Shown piece by piece: positions 1 to 6,657 of a stretch of 39,327 nt of DNA. Source of the stretch: Azonexus sp. (GTDB lineage: Bacteria > Pseudomonadota > Gammaproteobacteria > Burkholderiales > Rhodocyclaceae); contig JAUYEI010000095.1 in NCBI GenBank assembly GCA_030691385.1, positions 1 to 39,327 on the forward strand, given 5' to 3'. The position numbers and the translations under genes were made by a program. Below the pieces are notes generated by a model. It was not told the origin of the DNA. It did no database searches and was given only the letters and a program-made list of their open reading frames with translations. The first letter of the stretch is position 1. Each line of letters opens with the position of its first letter.

Positions 1-46
1 CCGAGGGTGCCACGGTTATCCCGCGTGCTACGTTATGACTTTGGGC

Positions 47-138
47 TGTCCAGATTCCGTCGGAATCAGTGTCCAGTTCGCCTCGGAATCAGTGTCCAGG
101 TTCCGTCGGAATGGCTGTCCAGTTTGGGTCGGAATTCG
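47..138. mobile_element. Terminal repeats of a probable IS21-family element (body outside the window)
   Basis: Four copies of a 23-bp unit start at 47, 70, 93 and 116. Each begins TGTCCAG and ends CGGAAT, and the spacing is exactly 23 bp throughout. Multiple short repeats at the ends are characteristic of IS21-family (IstA/IstB) elements, and I recall similar TGTCCAG/CGGAAT arrays next to istAB genes in betaproteobacteria. No transposase is visible, so the element would lie to the left of position 1. The likely outer end is near 138-140, where the sequence reads GCA and would fit the TG...CA ends of the family. The repeat structure is seen directly; the family assignment is inference. Confidence 0.6.
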
Positions 139-222
139 CAAGAGGCCAGCAGAGGCGCAGCAAATGGTGTTGTCGCGGTTCCGGCAATCGCGCTTGATCC
201 CATTACCGCTCGACACGGGAAA

Positions 223-1440
223 ATGCGTTTCTCTGAACTGTTTGCGCTGATGAAAGCAACGAAGACTTGGTGCCAAGGCACCCTGAGCCGGATGACGACT
301 GAGGCGGGATTGTTCCAGGAGTTAATGCACGACCCTGAACTTGGCAGTATTGAAATTGAAACCGTCACCGAATATGCGGCAAAACTTTCCAGACTGCCAC
401 CAGACATATATCAGGCGAAACGAAAATTTAATACTGACTCTCTCGCTGAAATTGCCGAAATTGCAGAACGCGAAAAGCTGAAACGTAAAGAGTCAATAAC
501 GGTGAATGGACATGTTCGCCGCCTAAGCGAGATACTGGGTTGGGCCACCGAAAGTAGGGTGCGAAAGATGGCGTTTAATCCCGCGTCAGGTTTCGGCAAG
601 GATGATAAAAAGAACAAGAAAAAGAAACAGGATAACCGGGATGAATTTTCGGATGATGATTTGGCGCTGATATTTTCGGCAGACTGGTTCAAAACTGGAA
701 CGGGTAAATTCAATAAGAGCGGCTCTACAAACTGGAGGCCGCACTACTATTGGTTGCCGCTCGTTGGTTTGTTTGTTGGTGGTCGAATAAATGAATTAAG
801 CCAGTTGTATCTAAAAGACATCGTTAAGAGTGAGTCAGGTGTTTGGTATTTCGATTTCAATCTTGATGACCGGGACAAGATCAAAGACGACGGCGGAAAC
901 GACATTGGCCCGGATGGTTCTCTAAAGACGATCAATTCAGAGCGCATCGTTCCAATGCATGATTGTTTGGTCCGGCTTGGCTTGATCGTTTATGTCGAAG
1001 CATTGAAAAAGGCCGGACACAAACGGCTTTTTCCGGAACTCAAACATGATGACGTTAAGGGATATGGGAAACCTGCGGGTTCATGGTTTAACGAGCGGTA
1101 TTTAGGAAAGACGTTGGGCATGAAGCGTGATGGCCGAAAGACATTTCACAGCTTTCGACATACTTTCTTAACGGCGCTAGGTCATCTTGAAAATCCAGAA
1201 ATTGGGGAGCGCGTCATTGCCGAGATTGCCGGACACGTTCGAGGTGAAACAGAATCCGCGAATGTTTATATCAAGGACCGTGCCGCCGAAAAACTGAAGC
1301 CGGTAATTGATAGACTCGACTTTGCCGCCGTCGCTGATGTTGCACCGTTCAAGTCTCAAGATGGCCTGAAGGCGATTAAATGGGCGCTACGATTGAAGCT
1401 CAGTGCTGCAAGGTCAAAAATATTGAAACAAAAAGCGTAA
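223..1440 (+). CDS. Tyrosine recombinase (phage-type integrase), probably 5'-truncated by an IS end
   Basis: The catalytic domain of a site-specific tyrosine recombinase is complete. It shows the first Arg in VGGRINEL, the H-x-x-R-H box in HSFRHT, the second-His box in AGHVRG and the nucleophilic Tyr in NVYIKD. Before it lies a SAM-like core-binding segment (KTWCQGTLSRM to ATESRVRKM) and a Lys-rich linker (KKNKKKKQ). The frame is open back to position 7, but codons before about 141 translate the 23-bp repeats and cannot be native integrase. Relatives of this type normally carry a further N-terminal domain, so the gene was probably cut by the insertion. The first plausible in-frame ATG after the repeats is at 223 (405 residues), with only a weak GGGA upstream. 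It would have mobilised the accessory region to the right; present activity is uncertain. Confidence 0.75.
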   Translation: MRFSELFALMKATKTWCQGTLSRMTTEAGLFQELMHDPELGSIEIETVTEYAAKLSRLPPDIYQAKRKFNTDSLAEIAEIAEREKLKRKESITVNGHVRRLSEILGWATESRVRKMAFNPASGFGKDDKKNKKKKQDNRDEFSDDDLALIFSADWFKTGTGKFNKSGSTNWRPHYYWLPLVGLFVGGRINELSQLYLKDIVKSESGVWYFDFNLDDRDKIKDDGGNDIGPDGSLKTINSERIVPMHDCLVRLGLIVYVEALKKAGHKRLFPELKHDDVKGYGKPAGSWFNERYLGKTLGMKRDGRKTFHSFRHTFLTALGHLENPEIGERVIAEIAGHVRGETESANVYIKDRAAEKLKPVIDRLDFAAVADVAPFKSQDGLKAIKWALRLKLSAARSKILKQKA

Positions 1441-1485
1441 CGTCGCCGCCGTATGCTGTTGTCTTCCTTACTTCAGCGGCCTGTC

Positions 1486-1917
1486 ATGAGAACTCTTGTT
1501 GTTACCCTCGTTGGTGTGTTGGTGCTTGCCGGTTGTGCGACTACACCGCTTCCAGCCTCTCAAGCGAAGCCTGCACCAAAGGAACGGATTTTTGCTTTTC
1601 AAGATAAAACCGCGACCAACAGCGCTACGGCAGTAGTAACCAGAGACGACGGGTTTCTTGGCAGCGGGTGTTATTACGGATTTTGGATCAACGGCGTATT
1701 GGCTGCGCGCCTTGACGTCGCCGAAACATCTAGCTTCTTCGTTGAACCGGGCGAGCACGTGCTTCGAGTCGGCATCGACCCTCAAGGCAAAGGGCTGTGT
1801 TCTGCGGGGTCGGGAAATTGGACTCAACGAGAGACAATCCTTCGAGCTAACGAGCCAAAATTTTTCAGATTGTCGCTCGATCTGAATGGCAAAGCAGATA
1901 TAGAACGCTCTGAGTAG
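1486..1917 (+). CDS. Small outer-membrane-type lipoprotein
   Basis: The 143-residue product starts MRTLVVTLVGVLVLAGC, a signal peptide ending in a clear lipobox (LAGC), so it should be lipid-modified and anchored in the envelope. The mature part has a PGEHVLRVGI segment and a WINGVLAARLD segment. This resembles the short beta-rich DUF2846-like lipoproteins that carry a V-D/N-G-x ... PG-x-H pattern, but that resemblance is from memory and weak. An in-frame ATG at 1453 would add 11 residues before the signal; the start at 1486 gives the better signal peptide. The gene follows the recombinase by 45 bp and is probably cargo of the accessory region. Function is unknown. Confidence 0.7.
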   Translation: MRTLVVTLVGVLVLAGCATTPLPASQAKPAPKERIFAFQDKTATNSATAVVTRDDGFLGSGCYYGFWINGVLAARLDVAETSSFFVEPGEHVLRVGIDPQGKGLCSAGSGNWTQRETILRANEPKFFRLSLDLNGKADIERSE

Positions 1918-2168
1918 AGCGGGAAATCCTGCCGCCCCCGGCGCAGTTTTGGAGCTATAAGACTTGATCAAAAAATGCTCGCCGTTAATGAAAGCTACCC
2001 CTTCAAGGTCTTCTTATCCACCTAAGACTTCTTCCTTTTGGCAGACGTGACCGACGCTTTGCCGTCAAGGTTTCCGACATGGTTTCTGTGTTGAGAACCC
2101 ATAAACGGTATGCGTTGTTTGTGGGCACGAGTTCCTAAAATCGTATAAATCGTTTCTGGTGTTGTCGA

Positions 2169-3479
2169 TCATGGTGTGCGCGGTGGCTTTGCCACCGTCG
2201 CCAGCGTTGCGTCATCGTGGTTGTGCTGATCGTCGGCGCTACCCGGTGTGGTCACTGACTGGAGAGGCGAAGCCGATGCAGGCAACCGGGAAGGTGAGCG
2301 CTGATTGGTGGCGGGTGATCTGTTGTCAGGATGTTGATTGTCTTCAGTATGGCCGTGTTGCTGTAGGGTATTTATGCAGTTAATAGGCGTTTCTTCCCCT
2401 ATGTCGTAGCCATACGGGTTTCCAAGCCCCGCCCCCGATATTTTGTCACTAAAATTGGCGCAGTCCCCACCACAGCGCAGACGCTTGAGCGCCCCTTTCA
2501 CAGCGTTCTGAAGCTCGTCATCCGGCTCAATGTGCCGACTCTCCGCGCGCCACTTGCGATTCTTGGTATGGCGTCCGATGCAATCGAAGCTGTGCATGCC
2601 ACGTGCAGGCGTTGCGTCGTTAAGCTTGCGAATCAGATTGATGTTCGTAACCTCGAACTTGTACCAATCGCCTGCGGTCGCCAGCGACTCCGGCGCTACA
2701 GGACGACGGAAGCGGAACAGGTGTGCCAGCTTGTCAAACCGGAAGCGCCGCAGGTCATCAAGCGTCACGAGGCCAAGCGTCGTTAGCGCCTTGCCCTGAA
2801 TCGTTGTCTCGATCCGTACCCGCCAATCCTCTTTATCCAGCTTTGGCTGCTCATCGCCAACAACCTTGATGCGGTCGTGCTGCTTGAAATATATTTGCCA
2901 AGACAGATCGTCATCTTTGTTGCCGACGCGAAGATTGAATTCCGGATTGATCCGATTTCCAGCAAGATCAAGATACCGATTGCCCTTAGTGGGAGTGTCA
3001 ATCAGGGCCGGATCAAATTGCCGATGCTTTAGGCCACGAGAGAACAGTTTCCCGACGGCGACACCACCAACTTTGTCGCCAACAAAAAAACTCGATTGCA
3101 CCCGATGGTTGAAGGCAAGCAATTCCTTAACCGACTGTTGCTTATGCCGGAAGTCACAGGCCACTTCGATGGCAACAATGCGCGGCGCAGTGACTAACGG
3201 ATAGGTCATCGCTAGGTCAAGAAAAATGCACTGCAACTCCTTCGCATCATTGGCTAGATCGTCATGGAACCAGATTCGAAACGTCGTTGCGATGTTGCCT
3301 TTGTCTTCTTGTTTGTCGATTGGTTCGACGAAATGAACTATGCCCGTTTCAGCTTCCAGCCAATCTTGAATCCATTGGAATTGAGTATGGCGGGACGTGC
3401 AGATTTCGACATACAACCTGTCGATACAAGCTGTCGCCTTGAATGCCTTTCGGCTAACCGGGTATGCGCTATAATCCAT
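2169..3479 (-). CDS. Possible replication initiator of a plasmid/phage-like element
   Basis: I do not recognise this 436-residue protein with certainty. The N-terminal part (IDRLYVEICTS, then RIVAIEVACDFRH) has the alternating beta-strand look and acidic-hydrophobic motifs of rolling-circle or filamentous-phage-type initiators. A basic stretch follows (TLDDLRRFRFDKLAHLFRFRR). The last ~80 residues are low-complexity (Pro, Ser, His, Asp) and probably disordered. The ATG at 3479 is preferred over the TTG at 3485. It has no good Shine-Dalgarno sequence, but a 7-codon ORF (3492-3469) overlaps it and could deliver ribosomes. A hairpin with a T-tract on the opposite strand sits directly upstream and may be an antisense RNA, which is the usual control for initiators. 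The gene lies at the end of a same-strand series of small element genes. The replication role is inference from context. Confidence 0.4.
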   Translation of the reverse strand: MDYSAYPVSRKAFKATACIDRLYVEICTSRHTQFQWIQDWLEAETGIVHFVEPIDKQEDKGNIATTFRIWFHDDLANDAKELQCIFLDLAMTYPLVTAPRIVAIEVACDFRHKQQSVKELLAFNHRVQSSFFVGDKVGGVAVGKLFSRGLKHRQFDPALIDTPTKGNRYLDLAGNRINPEFNLRVGNKDDDLSWQIYFKQHDRIKVVGDEQPKLDKEDWRVRIETTIQGKALTTLGLVTLDDLRRFRFDKLAHLFRFRRPVAPESLATAGDWYKFEVTNINLIRKLNDATPARGMHSFDCIGRHTKNRKWRAESRHIEPDDELQNAVKGALKRLRCGGDCANFSDKISGAGLGNPYGYDIGEETPINCINTLQQHGHTEDNQHPDNRSPATNQRSPSRLPASASPLQSVTTPGSADDQHNHDDATLATVAKPPRTP

Positions 3480-3492
3480 ATTCAATATTCAT
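3469..3492 (-). CDS. 7-residue leader peptide overlapping the start of the rep-like gene
   Basis: An ATG at 3492 opens a 7-codon frame (MNIEYGL) that stops with TAG at 3469-3471, ten bases beyond the ATG at 3479 of the 436-residue gene. Its only purine-rich upstream sequence, GGCGG, lies inside a hairpin arm (3496-3501). The arrangement resembles leader peptides that couple translation to plasmid rep genes, such as tap/repA of IncFII plasmids. The overlap is seen directly; translation is inferred. Confidence 0.3.
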   Translation of the reverse strand: MNIEYGL

Positions 3493-3531
3493 TTTGCCGC
3501 CGCTGGTCTTTGCCAGTTGGCGGCTTTTTCT
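3482..3531 (+). ncRNA. Candidate antisense (copy-control-type) RNA over the rep-like leader
   Basis: On the plus strand a perfect TATAAT lies at 3470-3475, with only a poor -35 candidate. About 20 bases on, a hairpin begins: GCCGCC at 3496-3501 pairs with GGCGGC at 3519-3524, and an inner CTGG/CCAG stem closes a 6-base loop that contains UUUG, a match to the YUNR loop motif. Five Ts follow at 3525-3529. A transcript of about 50 nt would begin and end here, exactly antisense to the leader of the minus-strand rep-like gene. No plus-strand gene needs a terminator at this place. The RNA is inferred from structure alone. Confidence 0.4.
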
Positions 3532-3541
3532 GGCTTTGGTC

Positions 3542-3555
3542 AGTCAGCGCTGACT
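3542..3555. promoter_or_regulatory. 14-bp perfect palindrome
   Basis: AGTCAGCGCTGACT is a perfect palindrome in the intergenic region ahead of the rep-like gene. It could be an operator or part of an origin. No partner can be named from the sequence. Confidence 0.35.
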
Positions 3556-3574
3556 TACTCGCAAGGCAAGACTG

Positions 3575-3600
3575 CCGGGAAAAGCAATGACCTTTCCCGG
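3575..3600. terminator. GC-rich hairpin between the 56-residue gene and the rep-like leader
   Basis: CCGGGAAAAG (3575-3584) pairs with CTTTCCCGG (3592-3600) around a 7-base loop. It lies just after the stop of the minus-strand gene at 3610. There is no T-tract, so it may act as an mRNA 3' end or processing structure rather than a classical terminator. Confidence 0.35.
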
Positions 3601-3609
3601 CGCCCCTGC

Positions 3610-3780
3610 TTAGATGTAGGTCACGTCGCTGTTTCCCTCGTTATGGACAATCATCACGAACTCTTTGCCGTTGGCGTCGACGCCGGAATTGAATACCCGG
3701 CTACCGATAGCAACAGGCGCTTCAAGATGGGCAGCATCTTCGAGAAAATCTGCTGTGTCCTGAATAGTTGATAATTTCAT
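3610..3780 (-). CDS. 56-residue small protein of the mobile element
   Basis: This ORF starts with ATG at 3778-3780 after a good Shine-Dalgarno sequence (AGGAAG, 7 bases upstream) and ends with TAA at 3610-3612. The product begins MKLSTIQDTADFLEDAAHL and ends SDVTYI. It is acidic, with a hydrophobic patch (EFVMIVHNEG). It has no signal peptide or known motif that I recognise. It lies between the 127-residue gene upstream and the rep-like gene downstream, all on one strand, so it is likely part of the same transcript. The ribosome binding site and position support it as real; the function is unknown. Confidence 0.55.
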   Translation of the reverse strand: MKLSTIQDTADFLEDAAHLEAPVAIGSRVFNSGVDANGKEFVMIVHNEGNSDVTYI

Positions 3781-3831
3781 TTGTTACTTCCTCTCAAGGT
3801 TTGAGGCGGAAACCGCCGCCCCAGTCGGGTT

Positions 3832-4215
3832 TCAATGTATCCAGAAGCCAGAGCCGCTGCCACCGGAAATACGGCGCGGCATGATCGCCGAACCATCTTT
3901 GCCGAATCTGTTTGCACGCCAACCGCGGCCATCATCGATGCACAAGACAACCGGAGTAATACGGGCCTTGCCTGCAGAAGGCACTGCTGCCTTCACGGCG
4001 ACTATGAAGGCTTTGATGTCTGCAACAGAATAGACCGGGCGGAACGCTCTTCGATCTTGCTTCATCGCGCATGGCAGAAGAGTATGCCCCGCAAGGTCTT
4101 GCTTTCCCCGCTTGCAATCAGAGAGAAAGTTCGTCCAGTTACGGAGTGGGCCAAGTTCCGACCGAAGTAGATAGTCAGTTTCTGCAACAGACAGGGTTGG
4201 GGTATTGGTTTTCAT
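3832..4215 (-). CDS. 127-residue hypothetical protein, translationally coupled to the gene upstream
   Basis: The start codon at 4213-4215 overlaps the stop of the preceding gene in an ATGA arrangement, so the two are almost certainly co-translated. The product begins MKTNTPTLSVAETDYLLRSE and contains FRPVYSVADIKAFIVAVKAA and a Gly/Ser-rich tail. The pattern of a short N-terminal helix pair followed by 'Y-S-V-A-D-I-K-A-F' parallels 'Y-T-E-A-D-L-Q-A-F' in the upstream protein. The two may therefore share a DNA-binding-like fold, a resemblance I note without a family name. It is likely an element maintenance or regulatory protein; the function is unassigned. Confidence 0.5.
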   Translation of the reverse strand: MKTNTPTLSVAETDYLLRSELGPLRNWTNFLSDCKRGKQDLAGHTLLPCAMKQDRRAFRPVYSVADIKAFIVAVKAAVPSAGKARITPVVLCIDDGRGWRANRFGKDGSAIMPRRISGGSGSGFWIH

Positions 4216-4763
4216 GATTTTGTCTTTCGCATAATTTTGATCTCTTGGTTATTCGTGATGGCTTCGTACCTGCTCAAGTCGGGCTGGTTCTGTACGGCGT
4301 CGCTGCTCATGCGCTGTGCCGTCTGACCGGCTTCAAGCAGATCTGCGCCGAACTCGATAGCCTGCCCTGGCGTCATGGCGAAGATCATCAACGGCTCGTT
4401 GATGACGGTCTGCACGAATACGCCGGCGTTGTTGTTGGCAACCTGCGGACTCGCACTGCCGCCCTTGAATGGTCTGCCCTGCGTAGTGCCACCGAACGCA
4501 CGCATAGCTTCAGCAGTCCTGGACGAAAGTTTGATGGCACCGACTCGACGGCTTTTCTCAAACTCGCTGAAAGCTTGCAGGTCAGCTTCTGTGTAAAACG
4601 CACCACGCCCAATCTGCGTGAAAGGGATACGGTGCGGAGGGTTCCGATCTGCACGCCTATTGTTGATAAGTGCTTGCTGCCAGTATGTTGACGATTTATC
4701 CGACATGGCTACATGTAGCCAATCGCCGGCAGCTTGGGTGCTTAGAAGAGTCTCTGGTTCCAT
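4212..4763 (-). CDS. Putative DNA-binding regulatory protein of the mobile element
   Basis: The start is taken at 4763 (MEPETLLSTQAAGDWLHVAM), with GGAA seven bases upstream; an in-frame ATG at 4808 would place coding over the promoter region. The N-terminal ~75 residues (STYWQQALINNRRADRNPPH ... GAFYTEADLQAFSEFEKSRR) have the make-up of a small helix-turn-helix or excisionase-like domain followed by a 'Y-T-E-A-D-L' helix. The rest (SRTAEAMRAFGG onward, then NEPLMIFAMTPGQAIEFGADLLEAGQTAQRM) is not recognised. The gene is transcribed divergently from the serine recombinase and shares its control region, which is the usual position of an element repressor. It is the first gene of the minus-strand series running to the rep-like gene. 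Confidence 0.5.
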   Translation of the reverse strand: MEPETLLSTQAAGDWLHVAMSDKSSTYWQQALINNRRADRNPPHRIPFTQIGRGAFYTEADLQAFSEFEKSRRVGAIKLSSRTAEAMRAFGGTTQGRPFKGGSASPQVANNNAGVFVQTVINEPLMIFAMTPGQAIEFGADLLEAGQTAQRMSSDAVQNQPDLSRYEAITNNQEIKIMRKTKS

Positions 4764-4790
4764 TGTGATTCCGATAGTGATGACGTGGTC

Positions 4791-4819
4791 AGAATACCAC
4801 ACAATCAAGTCAGCATCAA
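4791..4819 (-). promoter_or_regulatory. Sigma70-type promoter for the element regulator operon
   Basis: On the minus strand TTGATG (4819-4814) and TATTCT (4796-4791) are separated by exactly 17 bases, close to the sigma70 consensus. The start codon at 4763 follows at a sensible distance. The -10 box sits between short inverted arms GTGGT and ACCAC (4785-4800). Confidence 0.55.
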
Positions 4820-4823
4820 GTCA
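4804..4823. repeat. Two direct repeats ATCAAGTCA, 11-bp spaced
   Basis: ATCAAGTCA occurs at 4804-4812 and again at 4815-4823, one DNA helical turn apart. It overlaps the -35 region of the minus-strand promoter and lies just upstream of the plus-strand -35. This suits a regulator binding one face of the DNA at the divergent promoter pair. Confidence 0.5.
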
Positions 4824-4836
4824 TCATGACATTTAT

Positions 4837-4865
4837 TTGACTATTCATGTGCGCGCCGTTATCAT
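4837..4865 (+). promoter_or_regulatory. Sigma70-type promoter for the serine recombinase gene
   Basis: TTGACT (4837-4842) and TATCAT (4860-4865) are separated by exactly 17 bases, a near-consensus sigma70 promoter. The recombinase ATG at 4994 lies about 120 bases beyond the expected start, leaving an untranslated leader that begins with a palindrome. Confidence 0.6.
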
Positions 4866-4889
4866 GCTCACAAGTTGTAAGTTGTGAGC
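4866..4889. promoter_or_regulatory. Operator-like palindrome at the recombinase transcription start
   Basis: GCTCACAA (4866-4873) and TTGTGAGC (4882-4889) are perfect inverted arms around an 8-base centre. A further half-site, GGCTCACAAC, lies at 4916-4925. The palindrome begins one base after the -10 box and would cover the transcription start. It therefore looks like a repressor operator, or possibly part of a recombination (res-like) site for the serine recombinase. Confidence 0.5.
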
Positions 4890-4993
4890 CACACCTAAGG
4901 CATGCCAGCATGATGGCTCACAACATACGAAATCAAGTTTCGAACCAAGCTCAGAAATGGGGCGTACCTTTTGAGCCTAACAGGAGAAAAATT

Positions 4994-5575
4994 ATGTCTG
5001 CACGAATCGCTTACTTCCGCGTCAGCACAACGGATCAGTCTATTGACGCTCAACGCTCTGCGCTTGGCGGTGGATTCGACAAAGAGTTTTCGGACGAAGG
5101 CGTGAGCGGTGCCGTACCCGCCGCCGACCGTCCTGGCTTCGCCGATCTGCTCAAGTTTGTCCGTGATGGTGATACGGTTTTCGTTTATGCAGTTGATCGT
5201 CTTGGCCGCGATGCGCTAGACGTTCAAGCTACTGTTCGCGCCATGCTTAACAAGGGCGTGAGCGTGAATGTTCATGGCCTGGGTTTGATTGGTCGGGGCG
5301 TCGGCGAATTGATTCTGGCGGTGTTGGCACAGGTCGCCGACATGGAGCGCCAGCGTATCAAAGAGCGTTGTGATTCTGGCCGCGCTGCTGCTCGTGCCGC
5401 CCTGGCAGAAACCGGCAAGACACACAAAGGGAAAACCAGTCTTGGCCGCCCGTTTGCCGACGACGCCGAGAAGGTTAAGACATGGCGCAAAGAGAACAGC
5501 GCCAGCATTGCCAAGACTGCTGAAAACTTCGGCCTGAGCCTGGCAACAGTGAAGCGTTATTGCGCGAATGGCTGA
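4994..5575 (+). CDS. Serine recombinase (resolvase/invertase family)
   Basis: The ATG at 4994 has a strong AGGAG Shine-Dalgarno sequence and gives a 193-residue protein, the usual size for small serine recombinases. It begins MSARIAYFRVSTTDQ; the Ser of YFRVST is the expected nucleophile. The family motifs VDRLGRD and the long E-helix region (GVGELILAVLAQVADMERQRIKER) follow, then a C-terminal helix-turn-helix (SIAKTAENFGLSLATVKRY). It would cut and rejoin DNA at a specific crossover site, resolving multimers or inverting a segment of the element. It is transcribed divergently from the regulator operon. A frameshifted second copy of the HTH end follows directly. Confidence 0.9.
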   Translation: MSARIAYFRVSTTDQSIDAQRSALGGGFDKEFSDEGVSGAVPAADRPGFADLLKFVRDGDTVFVYAVDRLGRDALDVQATVRAMLNKGVSVNVHGLGLIGRGVGELILAVLAQVADMERQRIKERCDSGRAAARAALAETGKTHKGKTSLGRPFADDAEKVKTWRKENSASIAKTAENFGLSLATVKRYCANG

Positions 5576-5634
5576 AAAATAGCCGGGGGTTCGGTATCAG
5601 CCGGGAAACTGTTTATCAATACCTCAAGAATTGA
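5560..5634 (+). pseudogene. Frameshifted remnant of a resolvase C-terminal helix-turn-helix
   Basis: Directly after the recombinase stop, in the frame one base back, the DNA reads REWLKNSRGFGISRETVYQY and then LKN before a TGA at 5632-5634. FGISRETVYQYLK is a textbook recognition helix of resolvase-type HTH domains and parallels FGLSLATVKRY of the intact protein. It appears to be the leftover 3' end of another recombinase, or of an older tail of this one. It has no start codon of its own. Confidence 0.45.
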
Positions 5635-5661
5635 AACAAGATCGCTACCTACTTGGCCGAT

Positions 5662-6303
5662 TTATTGCTGTTGACTTGAACCGTTAGCTAGGCTCTCAGC
5701 CTCTGCAATACTATTTTTTGCGGTTGCCCATATTGGAGATAACACCTGAGTCATACCCCAGTCCCTGAATGTGCCGCGTGTATAGGAATATGCAGATAAA
5801 TACACTCCATATTTCGCAAGACTATCTCCATAGCGATCAAAAAAAGATTTGACGTACTCATGTCGAATCATTAATTCCCAATATTCATTTGCGTCAGTAA
5901 ATGCCGTAATGCTGTCTTTTATTTTTTGTTGAACTCGCGCGTCGCTGATATCGGTAATATTCAGCGCGATAACTGAAGCCGAATCAATTACTCTCCGTGA
6001 ATATTCAACCTTAGATACGCCGACTTCGGTTGCAGTACCTAACTTGCGCAACTCACGCAACGTGTCTTTCACCAATTTTTTTTGCTCATTTATTGCCGCT
6101 TCGGCTTCTTCGTTTTTTTTAGAAACCAAAGATGATTTAGCATCGCTTTGTTGCTTTACTACTTCTGGGACATACCTGTCGTAACAAGCTAAACGCTGTG
6201 TTGAATTCTTAATATCGGAACATTTTGCTAATGTTAAACCTTCACCATATACATGGCTCGACAACGCTAGAAGCAGGAAATAACCACTTTTTCTTAACAC
6301 CAT
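5662..6303 (-). CDS. Secreted protein with N-terminal C-x-RLACYD motif, function unknown
   Basis: The 213-residue product has a signal peptide (MVLRKSGYFLLLALSSHVYG, cleavage expected near EGLTLAK). The mature N terminus, C-S-D-I-K-N-S-T-Q-R-L-A-C-Y-D, has two Cys that could form a disulfide. This 'C...RLACYD' start is common on periplasmic or secreted proteins of Gram-negative bacteria. A charged, probably coiled-coil segment follows (KKNEEAEAAINEQKKLVKDT) and then a helical domain ending SLANGSSQQQ. The coding sequence is distinctly AT-rich compared with the backbone genes to the right, suggesting recent acquisition. It is convergent with the recombinase. The function cannot be given. Confidence 0.65.
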   Translation of the reverse strand: MVLRKSGYFLLLALSSHVYGEGLTLAKCSDIKNSTQRLACYDRYVPEVVKQQSDAKSSLVSKKNEEAEAAINEQKKLVKDTLRELRKLGTATEVGVSKVEYSRRVIDSASVIALNITDISDARVQQKIKDSITAFTDANEYWELMIRHEYVKSFFDRYGDSLAKYGVYLSAYSYTRGTFRDWGMTQVLSPIWATAKNSIAEAESLANGSSQQQ

Positions 6304-6354
6304 ATACCCCGCCTCAGTATGCGTTTATGAATGCGTTCGACAACACTTTGCAGC

Positions 6355-6657
6355 TTAGTTAGCTGCCATGCATGCCACATAGTAAAGTTTATAAGCACCT
6401 TCCGGTGACAGTTTTGGCATATCGAGATACACAGTTTTTACAGCGGATTTTGCAAGAGCCAAAATCCCTTTGGTGCTTTGCGATCCATCCCAATTCGCAT
6501 CAATATTTCTAATCTCTACTTTGTAAGGCACGCCTCGCTCTCTGTCCTGTGCTATGCCTTGAGCAAGCGCCCCGGCCATTTTGCAAAATGCGGGGTCTTG
6601 CTCTGCGAATGCACCGCTGCTGATTGCCACGAGCAACGCTGAAATAACGATTTTCAT
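6355..6657 (-). CDS. Small secreted protein (100 residues), function unknown
   Basis: The start at 6657 gives a clean signal peptide (MKIVISALLVAISSGAFA before EQDPAFCKMA). The frame stays open further upstream, but that part has no coding look and would bury the signal. The Shine-Dalgarno sequence is weak. The mature ~82 residues hold two Cys (AFCKMAGALAQ and YYVACMAAN) that could bridge the termini. The gene lies 51 bp upstream of the other secreted protein on the same strand, so the two are likely a cargo pair. No family is recognised. Confidence 0.6.
   Translation of the reverse strand: MKIVISALLVAISSGAFAEQDPAFCKMAGALAQGIAQDRERGVPYKVEIRNIDANWDGSQSTKGILALAKSAVKTVYLDMPKLSPEGAYKLYYVACMAAN

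Noticed and set aside
47-138. Four regularly spaced 23-bp repeats as a CRISPR array
   Set aside because: The repeats are back to back with no unique spacers between conserved units, and the pattern fits multiple terminal repeats of an IS element.
2003-2128. 41-codon minus-strand ORF with a GTG start and AGGAA upstream
   Set aside because: It is short and Arg-rich, shows no similarity I recognise, and has no neighbour context. It could be real but is not supported enough to list.
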